The notes under the pieces were generated by a model. It saw only the letters and a program-made list of their open reading frames with translations. It was not told where the DNA came from and ran no database searches. The position numbers were made by a program, and so were the translations under genes. Source: Deltaproteobacteria bacterium (GTDB taxonomy: Bacteria; Desulfobacterota; Binatia; UBA1149; SPBQ01). Taken from it: a stretch of DNA of 64,000 nucleotides. The stretch lies in NCBI GenBank assembly GCA_029262375.1, contig JAJCZM010000005.1, positions 124,001-188,000 of the forward strand. Direction: 5' to 3'. Position 1 is the first letter of the stretch. Each line of letters opens with the position of its first letter. This document shows positions 1-7,856 of this stretch, piece after piece.

Positions 1-606
1 GTCGCGCACCGATCCGCCGGCTTCCAAATCGATGTTGGGATATCGGCCTCCGAACATGAGATCTCCGGTGTGAACGACACGGTCGTCGACGAAGAGGACG
101 ACGAGGTCGCCATCGGTGTGACCGCGCCCTGCGTGCAGCATGCGTACGCTTTTGTTTCCTATCTGAACCGTTCGGTCGTCGTCTACCGTTTCACGCGGGA
201 GGTAGTCGGCGTTTTCGTCCCAGAAGTCGGGCTCGGTGGCGAGCAGGTGCCGAACGGTTGCGGACGTCGAGAAGAAGCGCGTATCCGCCGGCATGGCCGG
301 GTTCCCGTGCGTGTGATCGAGGTGGTAATGCGTGTTGATGACCATGACGACCGGCTTGCCGGTCAGATCTTCCGCAAGCTTGCGCACGCGTTTGCCCTGC
401 ATTGTGAACGTCATCGAATCGACGAGCACCGTCCCGATGTCCGTTCGTAGAACTCCCACGTTGCCGCCGAAACCGTAGATGGCGTAGACGTCATCGCTGA
501 TCTGTTCGTGCGTATAGGTCGTCACCTGATTGTAGAACCAACCGCCATAGCCGGCGGCGGCCAACAAACAGACGATCAGCCCAATAGTAATGCCTCTTCG
601 AATCAT
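1..606 (-). CDS. MBL-fold metallo-hydrolase, exported, C-terminus beyond window
   Basis: The minus-strand frame is open from an ATG at 606 to the window edge (202 codons), so the 3' end is missing. Residues 1-25 form a basic-hydrophobic segment (MIRRGITIGLIVCLLAAAGY) that fits a signal peptide or membrane anchor. The metallo-beta-lactamase motif NTHYHLDHTHGNP supplies the HxHxDH metal ligands. A later His (LHAGRGHTDGD) and an HTGD motif fit the third and fourth MBL motifs. The protein is probably a periplasmic or membrane-tethered zinc hydrolase; substrate cannot be told. It is divergent from the next gene. Confidence 0.85.
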   Translation of the reverse strand, partial: MIRRGITIGLIVCLLAAAGYGGWFYNQVTTYTHEQISDDVYAIYGFGGNVGVLRTDIGTVLVDSMTFTMQGKRVRKLAEDLTGKPVVMVINTHYHLDHTHGNPAMPADTRFFSTSATVRHLLATEPDFWDENADYLPRETVDDDRTVQIGNKSVRMLHAGRGHTDGDLVVLFVDDRVVHTGDLMFGGRYPNIDLEAGGSVRD

Positions 607-833
607 TCCATTCACTTCCACTTACTGCGCGTTGTCAGCTTGCCTCGGCTTCATCTCGTTTAGCTTGTCTAGCTTGCGGGTGGCCACTGCGACTGCCTGG
701 GGTCGGCATTTTACGGAGCCGCGTTGCGCGTGGAAAGTGTTGGCGAACAAAAACCGAAAATAAATGCCGTATCGTCGCGTTCGCGTCTTGTGCCAGCCAC
801 CGGCAGGCGTCAAAATCTGCGGTAGATCCTCGA

Positions 834-1232
834 ATGCTTGCTCACCGCCTTCACCATGCATCTTTCCCAGTGCGCGATCTCGATCGCGCGAAGCATTTCT
901 ATGGGGACGTACTCGGTCTCGTAGAGATCGAACGGCCGGATTTCGGTTTTCCCGGTGTCTGGTACTCCGGTGGTGCCGCCAGCGGATGTGAGGTGCACCT
1001 GATCGTTCCCGATGATGGCTTCGGCGATACCGGTGCGCCGCCGTCGGGGCTCAATCCGATGGCCGTCCACACGGCCTTTGCCATCGATGACTATGACGAA
1101 GCGGTTGCGCATTTCGCGTCCCATGGGATCGAGGTGTTCGGCCTCGGCCGCGATTCCGGTCAGATGTGGGTCAAGGATCCCGACGGCAACGTCATCGAGT
1201 TGATCGTGCCACCTGAAACGAGCTTGGAATAG
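834..1232 (+). CDS. VOC/glyoxalase-family protein
   Basis: A 132-residue single-module vicinal oxygen chelate protein. It opens with HHASFPVRDLDRAKHFYGDVLG and closes with WVKDPDGNVIELI, the two halves of a VOC domain including the usual terminal Glu ligand. Such proteins bind a divalent metal and act as dioxygenases, glyoxalases or fosfomycin-type resistance enzymes; the length does not distinguish these. It ends 3 bases before the sugar dehydrogenase start, so the two may be cotranscribed. Confidence 0.85.
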   Translation: MLAHRLHHASFPVRDLDRAKHFYGDVLGLVEIERPDFGFPGVWYSGGAASGCEVHLIVPDDGFGDTGAPPSGLNPMAVHTAFAIDDYDEAVAHFASHGIEVFGLGRDSGQMWVKDPDGNVIELIVPPETSLE

Positions 1233-1235
1233 AAG

Positions 1236-3260
1236 ATGAGACGCCTAGTCGCGGTCCTGATCGTATCCGCTTTTTTGCTCTCGTTCTTCTCGTTCGTTTT
1301 GGCTGCGCCCGCCGTCGCGCAAACGACAGCCGATCGCTGTGCTGCGTCGAAGTTCAAGTCCACCGGAAAAAGCGCGCTGAAGGCGCATCTGTGCCATGCC
1401 AAGGCCGCCAAACAGGGAGTTCCGGTCGATACCGCCTGTCTCATCAAAGCCGCCGACAAGATGGCATCGAGTTTCGGCAAGGCGGAAGCGAAGGGGGGCT
1501 GTGTCGCGCCCGGGAACTTCGCAGCGGTTGAGGCGATCAACGATCAACTGACGGCGGACAACGTGAGCGCGCTCGTTCACTCAGGGGACGCTCAGAGCCA
1601 GGCCTGTGCGAGTTCTAAGCGTAAGGCGGCCGGGAAGAATGCGTCCGCCTTCTTGAAGTGCCGTTCCAAGGCCGCGAAAAAGGCGGAGCTGGTAGATCCG
1701 GTATGTCTGTCCAAGGGCAACGCGAAGCGCGACGCCGCCTTCTCGAAGGCCGAGGCGAAGGGCGGCTGTGCGACCGGAGGCGATTCCGGTGCCATCGGTA
1801 CCGCGGTAGACGCCGCAGTGACCGCGGTCGTGGCCGAAGTTCTGGCGTTTTGTGGGGACGACATCGCGGGGCCGACCGAAGCTTGTGACGGCAGCGATGA
1901 TTCCCTGTGCTCCGGCCTGTGCGATAGCGGCTGTAACTGCAATACCGTGTGCGGCAACAACATCATCGAGGGCCTCGAAGAGTGCGACGGTACCGACGAT
2001 GCCGTTTGTCCGGGCGAGTGTCTGAGCTCCTGTATCTGTCCCGGTACCTGCGGGAACGGAGTCGCCGAAGTCGGCGAGGAATGTGACGACGGTGGCAATG
2101 TCGGCGGCGACGGCTGCACCGACGATTGCCGGTTAGAAGACACGTCGGCTCTGTGCGCCGGTGTGCCGAGTACTTCCGGTACCGCACTCGACATCGAGTT
2201 GGTCGGCGTGTTCTCATCTCCCGTGCACGTGACGGCTCCGCCACTGGATCCGAGTCGTGTCTTCATCGTCGAGCAGGGCGGGGTGATTCGAATCGTCAAA
2301 GACGGCGTCGAACTCGCGACGCCGTACCTCGACATCGACTCCATCGTACTGACGGGCGGCGAGCGCGGGTTGCTCAGCATGGCCTTCCATCCCGACTACG
2401 AGAGCAACGGTCGTTTCTTCGTGAACTACACGCGCGAGCCCGACGGCGCGACGGTGGTTTCGCGCTTCACGGTGTCGGCCAACCCCGATATTGCCGATGA
2501 CGGCAGTGAGCAGGTTCTCATCGTGATTCCGCAGCCGTTTTCGAATCACAACGGCGGTCAGATCGCGTTCGGACCCGACGCCATGTTGTACCTGGGCATG
2601 GGGGACGGCGGCGGCGGCGGCGATCCGCTCGAAGCGGGGCAGGACGACACGACCCTGCTCGCGAAGATGCTGCGTTTGGACGTGGACGTTGACGTGCCGC
2701 CGTATCATGCGGTTCCCGGCGACAATCCGAACGCCGGCGCCGGGCTTCCGCTCGGCCTGATCTGGGCGAAGGGCGTGCGCAACCCCTGGCGTTTCTCGTT
2801 TGATCGTCTCACGGGCGACATGTTCATCGGCGATGTCGGACAGAACGTAGTCGAGGAAGTCAGCTATCAACCCGGCACCAGCAGCGGCGGCGAGAACTAC
2901 GGTTGGAACGATATGGAAGGCTCGGCCTGCTTCGATCCGTCCTCAGGCTGTCTCACCGCCGGGCGCGAACTGCCGATAGAGGAATTTACGCATTCCGAGG
3001 GCTGTTCGATTACGGGCGGTCACATGTATCGCGGCTGCGCGTTACCGGACCTCGCCGGTACCTATTTCTATTCCGACTTCTGTGCAGGATTCGTTCGCAC
3101 GTTCGAGGTTGTGGCCGGCGTTGCGATCAATCAGGCCGACCGTAGCGCCGAGGTGGGTACGTCCGGCAGCGTGTCGACGTTCGGCGAAGACGCGCGCGGA
3201 GAACTCTATATCGCCAATCTGGGTGGTCAGGTCTATCGCGTAGTTCCCGACACTCCCTGA
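1236..3260 (+). CDS. Secreted PQQ-type sugar dehydrogenase with Cys-rich N-terminal modules
   Basis: 674 residues. A signal peptide (about 1-29, ending PAVAQT) is followed by two copies of a roughly 85-residue domain with pattern C-x3-K-K..GK..L.C..KA...VD..CL.KA..F.KAE.KGGC. Next come Cys-rich modules (CGNNIIEGLEECDG, CGNGVAEVGEECDDGGN) of the DUF4215/myxococcal repeat kind. From about residue 315 there is a glucose/sorbosone dehydrogenase six-bladed propeller, with markers NHNGGQIAFGPD, GVRNPWRFSFD, GENYGWND and CSITGGHMYRG. The family oxidises aldoses outside the cell using PQQ. The Cys-rich front half probably serves surface display. No PQQ synthesis genes are in the window. Confidence 0.85.
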   Translation: MRRLVAVLIVSAFLLSFFSFVLAAPAVAQTTADRCAASKFKSTGKSALKAHLCHAKAAKQGVPVDTACLIKAADKMASSFGKAEAKGGCVAPGNFAAVEAINDQLTADNVSALVHSGDAQSQACASSKRKAAGKNASAFLKCRSKAAKKAELVDPVCLSKGNAKRDAAFSKAEAKGGCATGGDSGAIGTAVDAAVTAVVAEVLAFCGDDIAGPTEACDGSDDSLCSGLCDSGCNCNTVCGNNIIEGLEECDGTDDAVCPGECLSSCICPGTCGNGVAEVGEECDDGGNVGGDGCTDDCRLEDTSALCAGVPSTSGTALDIELVGVFSSPVHVTAPPLDPSRVFIVEQGGVIRIVKDGVELATPYLDIDSIVLTGGERGLLSMAFHPDYESNGRFFVNYTREPDGATVVSRFTVSANPDIADDGSEQVLIVIPQPFSNHNGGQIAFGPDAMLYLGMGDGGGGGDPLEAGQDDTTLLAKMLRLDVDVDVPPYHAVPGDNPNAGAGLPLGLIWAKGVRNPWRFSFDRLTGDMFIGDVGQNVVEEVSYQPGTSSGGENYGWNDMEGSACFDPSSGCLTAGRELPIEEFTHSEGCSITGGHMYRGCALPDLAGTYFYSDFCAGFVRTFEVVAGVAINQADRSAEVGTSGSVSTFGEDARGELYIANLGGQVYRVVPDTP

Positions 3261-3327
3261 TCGTACGAGTTCACCACTCGCGTCGCGACCCTTGTTGCGT
3301 TAGAAGAAGCAGCTCGGAGCGTTACGA

Positions 3328-4092
3328 ATGGATGAGTTGAGCGGATTCAGATTGGCCGTGTTCGGAACGGTCGTGATATTGGCCGGATGGGCCAGTTGGT
3401 GGGCTAAGATCAAGGCGATGACGGTTCCGCGCAATGCGATCGTCTATCAAGCCATCATGGCCTCAGGGGTGGTGCTCATCGTGATGGGAATGAGCCGTGG
3501 CGCAGGAGTGCCGGGCGGTCTGCTGGGCATGGTCGGCCTGCTTGCAGGCGGCATGTATCTGGTCACCTCTTTCATCAGCGGACTTCCCGAAGAACCCCTT
3601 GCTGTCCAAATAGGCGAGCGCATTCTCGACTTCGAAGCGACCGACTCCGCCGGTGAGCCGTTCTCGCTGTCTTCTCTCGACGGACGACCGTTCCTTCTCA
3701 AGTTCTATCGAGGACACTGGTGACCATACTGTGTCGCTGAGTTGCAGCGATGGAACGCATTCAGGGATCATATCGAGGGACTCGGCGTCACCATCGTGAC
3801 GATCAGTCCGGACACGGTCGCCGAAGTGGCGGCCATGAAATCGAAACAAGGCTTCGGCATGTGCATGCTCAGCGATGAGTCGCTGGCCGTGAGCACGCTG
3901 TACAACGTCAAGCACGAGAAGGCGATAGCGGGCGCGCCGGGGCGTAAGATCATGCGTCCGCTGGCGATCCCGACGGCCATTCTGGTTGACGGCGAGGGAA
4001 TAGTCCGCTGGATCGACCAGACCGACGATTATCGTATTCGGTCCGACGCCGACCGAGTTCTCGACGGGATCAAGCAGGCGCTACCAGCCTGA
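3328..4092 (+). CDS. Membrane-anchored redoxin, probable selenoprotein (UxxC, TGA at 3721-3723)
   Basis: Read through one in-frame TGA, this is a 254-residue protein. The N-terminus carries about three membrane helices (near 6-26, 41-58 and 62-84). A redoxin/AhpC-TSA domain follows from about residue 92. At residue 132 the frame reads FYRGHW-TGA-PYCVAELQRW, exactly where peroxiredoxin-like oxidoreductases have the first Cys of a CxxC pair. The domain then continues intact to the normal stop (VTIVTISPD, IPTAILVDGEGIVRWIDQTD). A six-bp hairpin begins 10 nt past the TGA with its loop 16 nt past it, as expected of a bacterial SECIS. Treated as two ORFs, each half would be a broken enzyme. Single-base error at a TGT/TGC codon remains the alternative. 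The likely role is thiol/peroxide reduction at the membrane. Confidence 0.8.
3734..3750 (+). promoter_or_regulatory. Bacterial SECIS-like hairpin
   Basis: TCGCTG at 3734-3739 pairs perfectly with CAGCGA at 3745-3750 around the loop AGTTG. The apical loop starts 17 nt after the TGA and has a G as its second base. This matches the published bacterial SECIS description (small loop, G in the first two positions, loop about 16-37 nt from UGA). CCA at 3724-3726 can also pair with TGG at 3751-3753. SelB binding is inferred. Confidence 0.6.
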
Positions 4093-4123
4093 GTCGTTTC
4101 TTTGCTCTTTGGGGGGCACTCGA

Positions 4124-5269
4124 TTGAAGCAGTGGCTCATCAGAATTGTAGCTTCGCTGGCAGCGGTCCTGCTGATCGCAGTGGCGGTCATCCGCCTCAT
4201 GTTCGGCAGCGGTGACTATCTCGAAGATAGAACCGGCGAACCTTTGCTGCCTGCGTCGGCTCTCGAGAAGGTCGTAGACCTCGATTTTCCGCCCGGCAAC
4301 GTTGCTGTCTCTGCGACCGGCCGCGTCTTCTTTACGCTGCATCCCGACGGTCGTCCTCCCACAAGCGTCATGGAACTCGTCGATGGTGAGCCCGTGCCGT
4401 ATCCGAACCGCGAATATCAAAAGCGCGCGCTCGCCGTCCCATACTTCCAAACGGTTTTGTCGCTGCGCATAGATCGCCAGAATCGTCTCTGGACGCTCGA
4501 TCACGCCGAGTTCGGTAGCGGGCATCCGCGCATCGTTGCTTTCGACTTGACGACCGATGAGATGGTCCACGAGTATGCTTTTCCGCGCGCAGTTGCCGGT
4601 GCCGGTTCGATGCTCAACGATTTTCAAGTTTCGCCCGACGGCAAGACGATCTACATCGCCGAGACGAGCCCGCTGGTACATCGCCCCGCGCTGATCGTTT
4701 ACGACGTCGAGCGCGGCGAGAGCCGTCGGCTCCTCAACGAGCACAGATCGGTGCTGCCACAGAACTATGTGATCAAGACGTCGGAGCGCGAGATGATCAT
4801 CTACGGTATCTACAACATGCGTATCGGGGTCGATTCCATCGCGCTCGATAAGGCGGGCGAGTGGCTCTACTACGGACCCGTGAGCGGCGATACGTTGTTT
4901 CGTATCAAGACGAGCGATCTGGCCGATCAATCGCTGGCCCCCGACGAACTAGCGGCCCGCGTCGAGGACTATGCGCCGAAGACGCTGAGCGACGGCCTGA
5001 CGATGGATAACGCCGGCAACGTCTATCTGTCCGACATGGAGCACAACGCGGTCGTTCTACTGCGCGCCGATCGCACTCTTCAGACGCTGGTGAAGGACGA
5101 GCGGCTCCGATGGCCCGATGGTTTCAGCTTCGGACCCGACGGATGGCTCTATGTCACCTGCAGCTCGCTGCAACACATCCTATTCAAAGGACGTAGCAGC
5201 CGTCGCGAGCATGCGCCGTATCAGATCTATCGCTTCAAGCCCGGCTACGACGGGATTGCCGGTCACTAG
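4124..5269 (+). CDS. Major royal jelly protein/yellow-family beta-propeller, exported
   Basis: About 381 residues from a TTG at 4124 preceded by a GGGGGG ribosome site; a TTG at 4109 is possible but places the hydrophobic N-terminus later. The N-terminus (KQWLIRIVASLAAVLLIAVAVI) is a signal or anchor. The body has MRJP-type motifs: LRIDRQNRLWTLDHAEFG, MLNDFQVSPDGKTIYIAETS, LSDGLTMDNAGNVYLSDMEHNAV, WPDGFSFGPDGWLYVT. Bacterial relatives are SMP-30-like six-bladed propellers, perhaps lactonases. It starts 31 bases after the redoxin and may share its transcript. Confidence 0.8.
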   Translation: MKQWLIRIVASLAAVLLIAVAVIRLMFGSGDYLEDRTGEPLLPASALEKVVDLDFPPGNVAVSATGRVFFTLHPDGRPPTSVMELVDGEPVPYPNREYQKRALAVPYFQTVLSLRIDRQNRLWTLDHAEFGSGHPRIVAFDLTTDEMVHEYAFPRAVAGAGSMLNDFQVSPDGKTIYIAETSPLVHRPALIVYDVERGESRRLLNEHRSVLPQNYVIKTSEREMIIYGIYNMRIGVDSIALDKAGEWLYYGPVSGDTLFRIKTSDLADQSLAPDELAARVEDYAPKTLSDGLTMDNAGNVYLSDMEHNAVVLLRADRTLQTLVKDERLRWPDGFSFGPDGWLYVTCSSLQHILFKGRSSRREHAPYQIYRFKPGYDGIAGH

Positions 5270-5297
5270 TACGGTCGTGCCCGAGTAGTCCGGCTCG

Positions 5298-5864
5298 TCA
5301 TTGTTTGAGGTGGCGTACCAGCCACTCGATGCGATCGTTGCCCCAGAATTTCTCACCGTCGACGACGAAGAAGGGGAATCCGAAAACACCATCTTCCTGC
5401 GCCTCGGCGTTGGCTTGTTCGAGCGCCAGCGCATACTCGGGGGCGTCGAGAGCCTGAGCGAACTCGTCTGTGTCTAACCCGCAATGTGCGGCAGCAGCCA
5501 CGAGTACGTCTCGATCAGAGATGTCGCGCTCCTCGAGCCAACGGGCACGGAAGATCGCGCGCCGGAAATCCGGGCCTAGCCCTTTGCGCTGCGCGTAGAA
5601 AAATCCACGACAGGCAGCGCCCGTGTCCGCGAATACGCCCGGCTTCATGTCTATGCCGTACGCGTCGGAGAAACGCGCGACGTCGTTGTGCATATAGGCC
5701 AGGCGCTCCTGTGAAATAGACGGGGGGCTGCCCGACGAGCTCGGCGAATAAACGGGTCTGCAGCTCAAGGCTGCGTTGCAATCGGTAAGTGCTTCTTCGA
5801 TTCTAACGTTCGCGAGGAACGCGTAAGGGCTGTTGAATGCGAAATAGAACTTGACGGTCTTCAT
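5298..5864 (-). CDS. 2-hydroxychromene-2-carboxylate isomerase/DsbA-family protein
   Basis: 188 residues. The N-terminal strand and active-site loop KTVKFYFAFNSPYAFLAN has the Ser-Pro in place of the CxxC of true DsbA, as in kappa-class GST/HCCA isomerases. The C-terminus GVFGFPFFVVDGEKFWGNDRIEWL is the family's cis-Pro loop and closing helix. Known members isomerise ring-cleavage products in naphthalene breakdown using glutathione. A MarR regulator lies just upstream on the same strand, suggesting an aromatic-responsive unit; the substrate is not shown. Confidence 0.85.
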   Translation of the reverse strand: MKTVKFYFAFNSPYAFLANVRIEEALTDCNAALSCRPVYSPSSSGSPPSISQERLAYMHNDVARFSDAYGIDMKPGVFADTGAACRGFFYAQRKGLGPDFRRAIFRARWLEERDISDRDVLVAAAAHCGLDTDEFAQALDAPEYALALEQANAEAQEDGVFGFPFFVVDGEKFWGNDRIEWLVRHLKQ

Positions 5865-5973
5865 GGAAGGGAACTCCCTTTCTCAAGTTGTATGTTCGCG
5901 GCGCACCGTGGTGCATATGCACCCGGGGGAACTCTGTCAACCGGAGAAAGGGACGTGGCGCGGGCGTCGTCGC

Positions 5974-6465
5974 TTATGCGGCTCGCGTGAAATCGACTGC
6001 TGCTTGCAGGTCTTGCGACAGGCGCGAGGCGCGGTCGGTGCCGAGACCTTCGCGCACTCGACGTTGTGTCTCTTCCCAGAACGGCAGTGTCTCTGAGAAT
6101 TTTGCGCGCCCGGCTTCTGTCAGCGAGATGAGTTTGGTGCGCTTGTCGGTGCCCGACTTGATTTGCACGAACCCTTCGCGCTCGAGTGGACGCAAGTTTC
6201 GCGTGAGCGTCGTGCGATCCATGACCAGGTACTCTGCCATCTTACTGACGGGGATAGCGCCTGTGCGTCGCGCCACCATCAAGATGGGAAACTGCGTCGC
6301 GCGGATTCCCGTCGTTCGGTAGGCTTCGTCGTAGAGTTGTGTGATCGCGCGCGCGGCTTGTCGTACGCGCAGACAGTGGCAAGGCGCCGATGCCGCGATT
6401 CGTTCCAGCTCTCTATCTTGCTGCGCTTCCGCAGGTATTGCTTGTTCAGGTATTGCTACGCTCAT
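5974..6465 (-). CDS. MarR-family transcriptional regulator
   Basis: 163 residues from ATG 6465 (a GTG lies one codon upstream). The winged-helix core is clear: RATQFPILMVARRTGAIPVS, KMAEYLVMDRTTLTRNLRPLEREGFV as the recognition helix, then a DKRTKLISLTEAGR wing. N-terminal CHCLRVRQAARAITQLYDEAYR is the dimer helix. MarR proteins usually repress adjacent genes and release DNA on binding phenolic ligands or oxidation. Likely targets are the downstream isomerase and the divergent VOC gene at 6574, with about 108 bp between the divergent starts. Confidence 0.9.
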   Translation of the reverse strand: MSVAIPEQAIPAEAQQDRELERIAASAPCHCLRVRQAARAITQLYDEAYRTTGIRATQFPILMVARRTGAIPVSKMAEYLVMDRTTLTRNLRPLEREGFVQIKSGTDKRTKLISLTEAGRAKFSETLPFWEETQRRVREGLGTDRASRLSQDLQAAVDFTRAA

Positions 6466-6573
6466 CACACGTCAAAAATATCCGTGTACTCTTCGTGATG
6501 GAAGGGGGCGCGACGTTTCATTGGTACTTGTCATGGCGTCGTCGTACACCTTTTGGGGGGAAGCGTATTGCGT

Positions 6574-6960
6574 ATGTTACTCGATCACATTGTTCTTCTG
6601 GTTGCCGACATCGATGCGGCATTGGGTTTCTACGTAGACGTTCTTGGGTTGTCCCCAGAGCGTGTAGACGAGTTTCGCCGGGGGAAAGTGCTGTTTCCGT
6701 CGGTGCGCATCAATGCCGATACGTTGATCGACTTGTTGCCGGTTGCGAGTGCGCCTGCGAGCGCGGCGCAGAACATGGATCATCTCTGTCTCAATATTGA
6801 GTATTCTCACTGGCGGGAAATCGTCGAGGGACTGCCGGCCCGCGGCATCGAAGTAGAAGCAGGGCCGATGACTTTGTGGGGGGCGCACGGTGATGCGATC
6901 GCCGTTTACATTCACGATCCCGACGGAAATCGCGTCGAGCTTCGCTACTACGGCGACTGA
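6574..6960 (+). CDS. VOC-family dioxygenase/glyoxalase-like protein
   Basis: 128 residues from ATG 6574. Start region MLLDHIVLLVADIDAALGFYVDVLGL and end VYIHDPDGNRVELRYYGD are the paired beta-alpha-beta modules of a VOC fold, with His near the start and Glu near the end as metal ligands. An upstream TTG at 6568 or 6553 is in frame, but ATG 6574 matches where VOC domains begin. It is divergent from the MarR gene, the usual arrangement for a MarR target, which suggests a role in processing a reactive or aromatic compound. Confidence 0.8.
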   Translation: MLLDHIVLLVADIDAALGFYVDVLGLSPERVDEFRRGKVLFPSVRINADTLIDLLPVASAPASAAQNMDHLCLNIEYSHWREIVEGLPARGIEVEAGPMTLWGAHGDAIAVYIHDPDGNRVELRYYGD

Positions 6961-6975
6961 TCGTCGCTTTCCATG

Positions 6976-7713
6976 CTACTGATGCGCGCGCGCTTGGCGA
7001 AGATGGCGTGCGAAGAACGCGAGCGCGCGCGGCCAAGCATCCTGCGCTGCGGCTGCGACGTACATCTCGGCGCGCGCATCATTGAAAAACGCGTGCCCGG
7101 CGTCGGGGTAACACATCACTTCTGTCTCGTGCACGACGCCGTCTAGAAGTACTTCAAGTTCGTTCACGTGTTGGACGGGGATCAGCGCGTCGTTCGCGCC
7201 GAAGAGTCCGAGGAAAGGGCAGGTGAGCGAGCCGACGTTGTCGAGCGGGTCGCTCAGTTTCTGATCGGTACGCTTGGCGTGGCGCAGCATTCCGTACCAG
7301 CTCGCGCAGGCGGCGAAGCCTTCCGTCTCACATGCCGCCATTAGTGCGTACTGGCCGCCCATGCAGAAGCCCGTGACCCCGATGGCATCGCTACACACGT
7401 CGCTACGTTCCGCCAGTGCTCGGCGACAGGCATCGAGATCATCGAGAACTCGGCGGTCCGAGAGTTGAGCCATCCAGTCGATCGCACCGGGCATGTCGAC
7501 GATCTGCGGCGCTCCTTCTCGCGAGTACAGATCGATGACGGCGACGAGGTAGCCTTCGGTCGCGAACCGCTGTGCTACGTCGACGAAGTGGTCGTAGATT
7601 CCCCGCACATCGGGGATGAGAATGATCGCTGGGTGTGGGCCGGCGCCCGCGGGTGAGGCGATCAGCATCCGCAGTTGATCCCCGTCGCGCGAGAATTGGG
7701 TCTCTTCTAGCAT
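6976..7713 (-). CDS. Dienelactone hydrolase-family protein
   Basis: 245 residues from ATG 7713. Motifs are a GPHPAIILIPDVRGIYDHFVD oxyanion region and the nucleophile elbow GVTGFCMGGQYAL with Cys in place of Ser, the hallmark of dienelactone hydrolases. FLGLFGANDALIPVQH carries the acid and YPDAGHAFFNDARAE the His. Family members open dienelactone in chlorocatechol breakdown, but many act on other esters. The gene converges with the VOC gene (15-base gap). Its C-terminal coding DNA contains a 35-bp segment repeated at 12640-12674. Confidence 0.9.
   Translation of the reverse strand: MLEETQFSRDGDQLRMLIASPAGAGPHPAIILIPDVRGIYDHFVDVAQRFATEGYLVAVIDLYSREGAPQIVDMPGAIDWMAQLSDRRVLDDLDACRRALAERSDVCSDAIGVTGFCMGGQYALMAACETEGFAACASWYGMLRHAKRTDQKLSDPLDNVGSLTCPFLGLFGANDALIPVQHVNELEVLLDGVVHETEVMCYPDAGHAFFNDARAEMYVAAAAQDAWPRALAFFARHLRQARAHQ
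7025..7059. repeat. 35-bp dispersed repeat, copy A (inside dienelactone hydrolase)
   Basis: Reads GCGCGCGGCCAAGCATC then C then TGCGCTGCGGCTGCGAC. It matches 12640-12674 at 34 of 35 positions, same orientation, 5.6 kb away. Here it encodes part of the hydrolase C-terminus (VAAAAQDAWPRA on the minus strand), so this copy is probably the original. Confidence 0.8.
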
Positions 7714-7856
7714 TGGGCGATTGTCGTTCGTCTTGTGGCCTCGGGCAAGCGCGTACGGGGGCGGCCCATCGGCCCGTCGGCCCATCGGAAGGCACGGCGT
7801 CGAAGCGTTGCACGGGTCTCGCGCCCATCTACACTGAGTCCGTTGGTGATCAAGTG

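Noticed and set aside
3742..4092. Separate small redoxin gene starting at TTG 3742
   Set aside because: It lacks the active-site half of the domain and sits exactly in frame with the upstream ORF across the TGA. One selenoprotein explains both.
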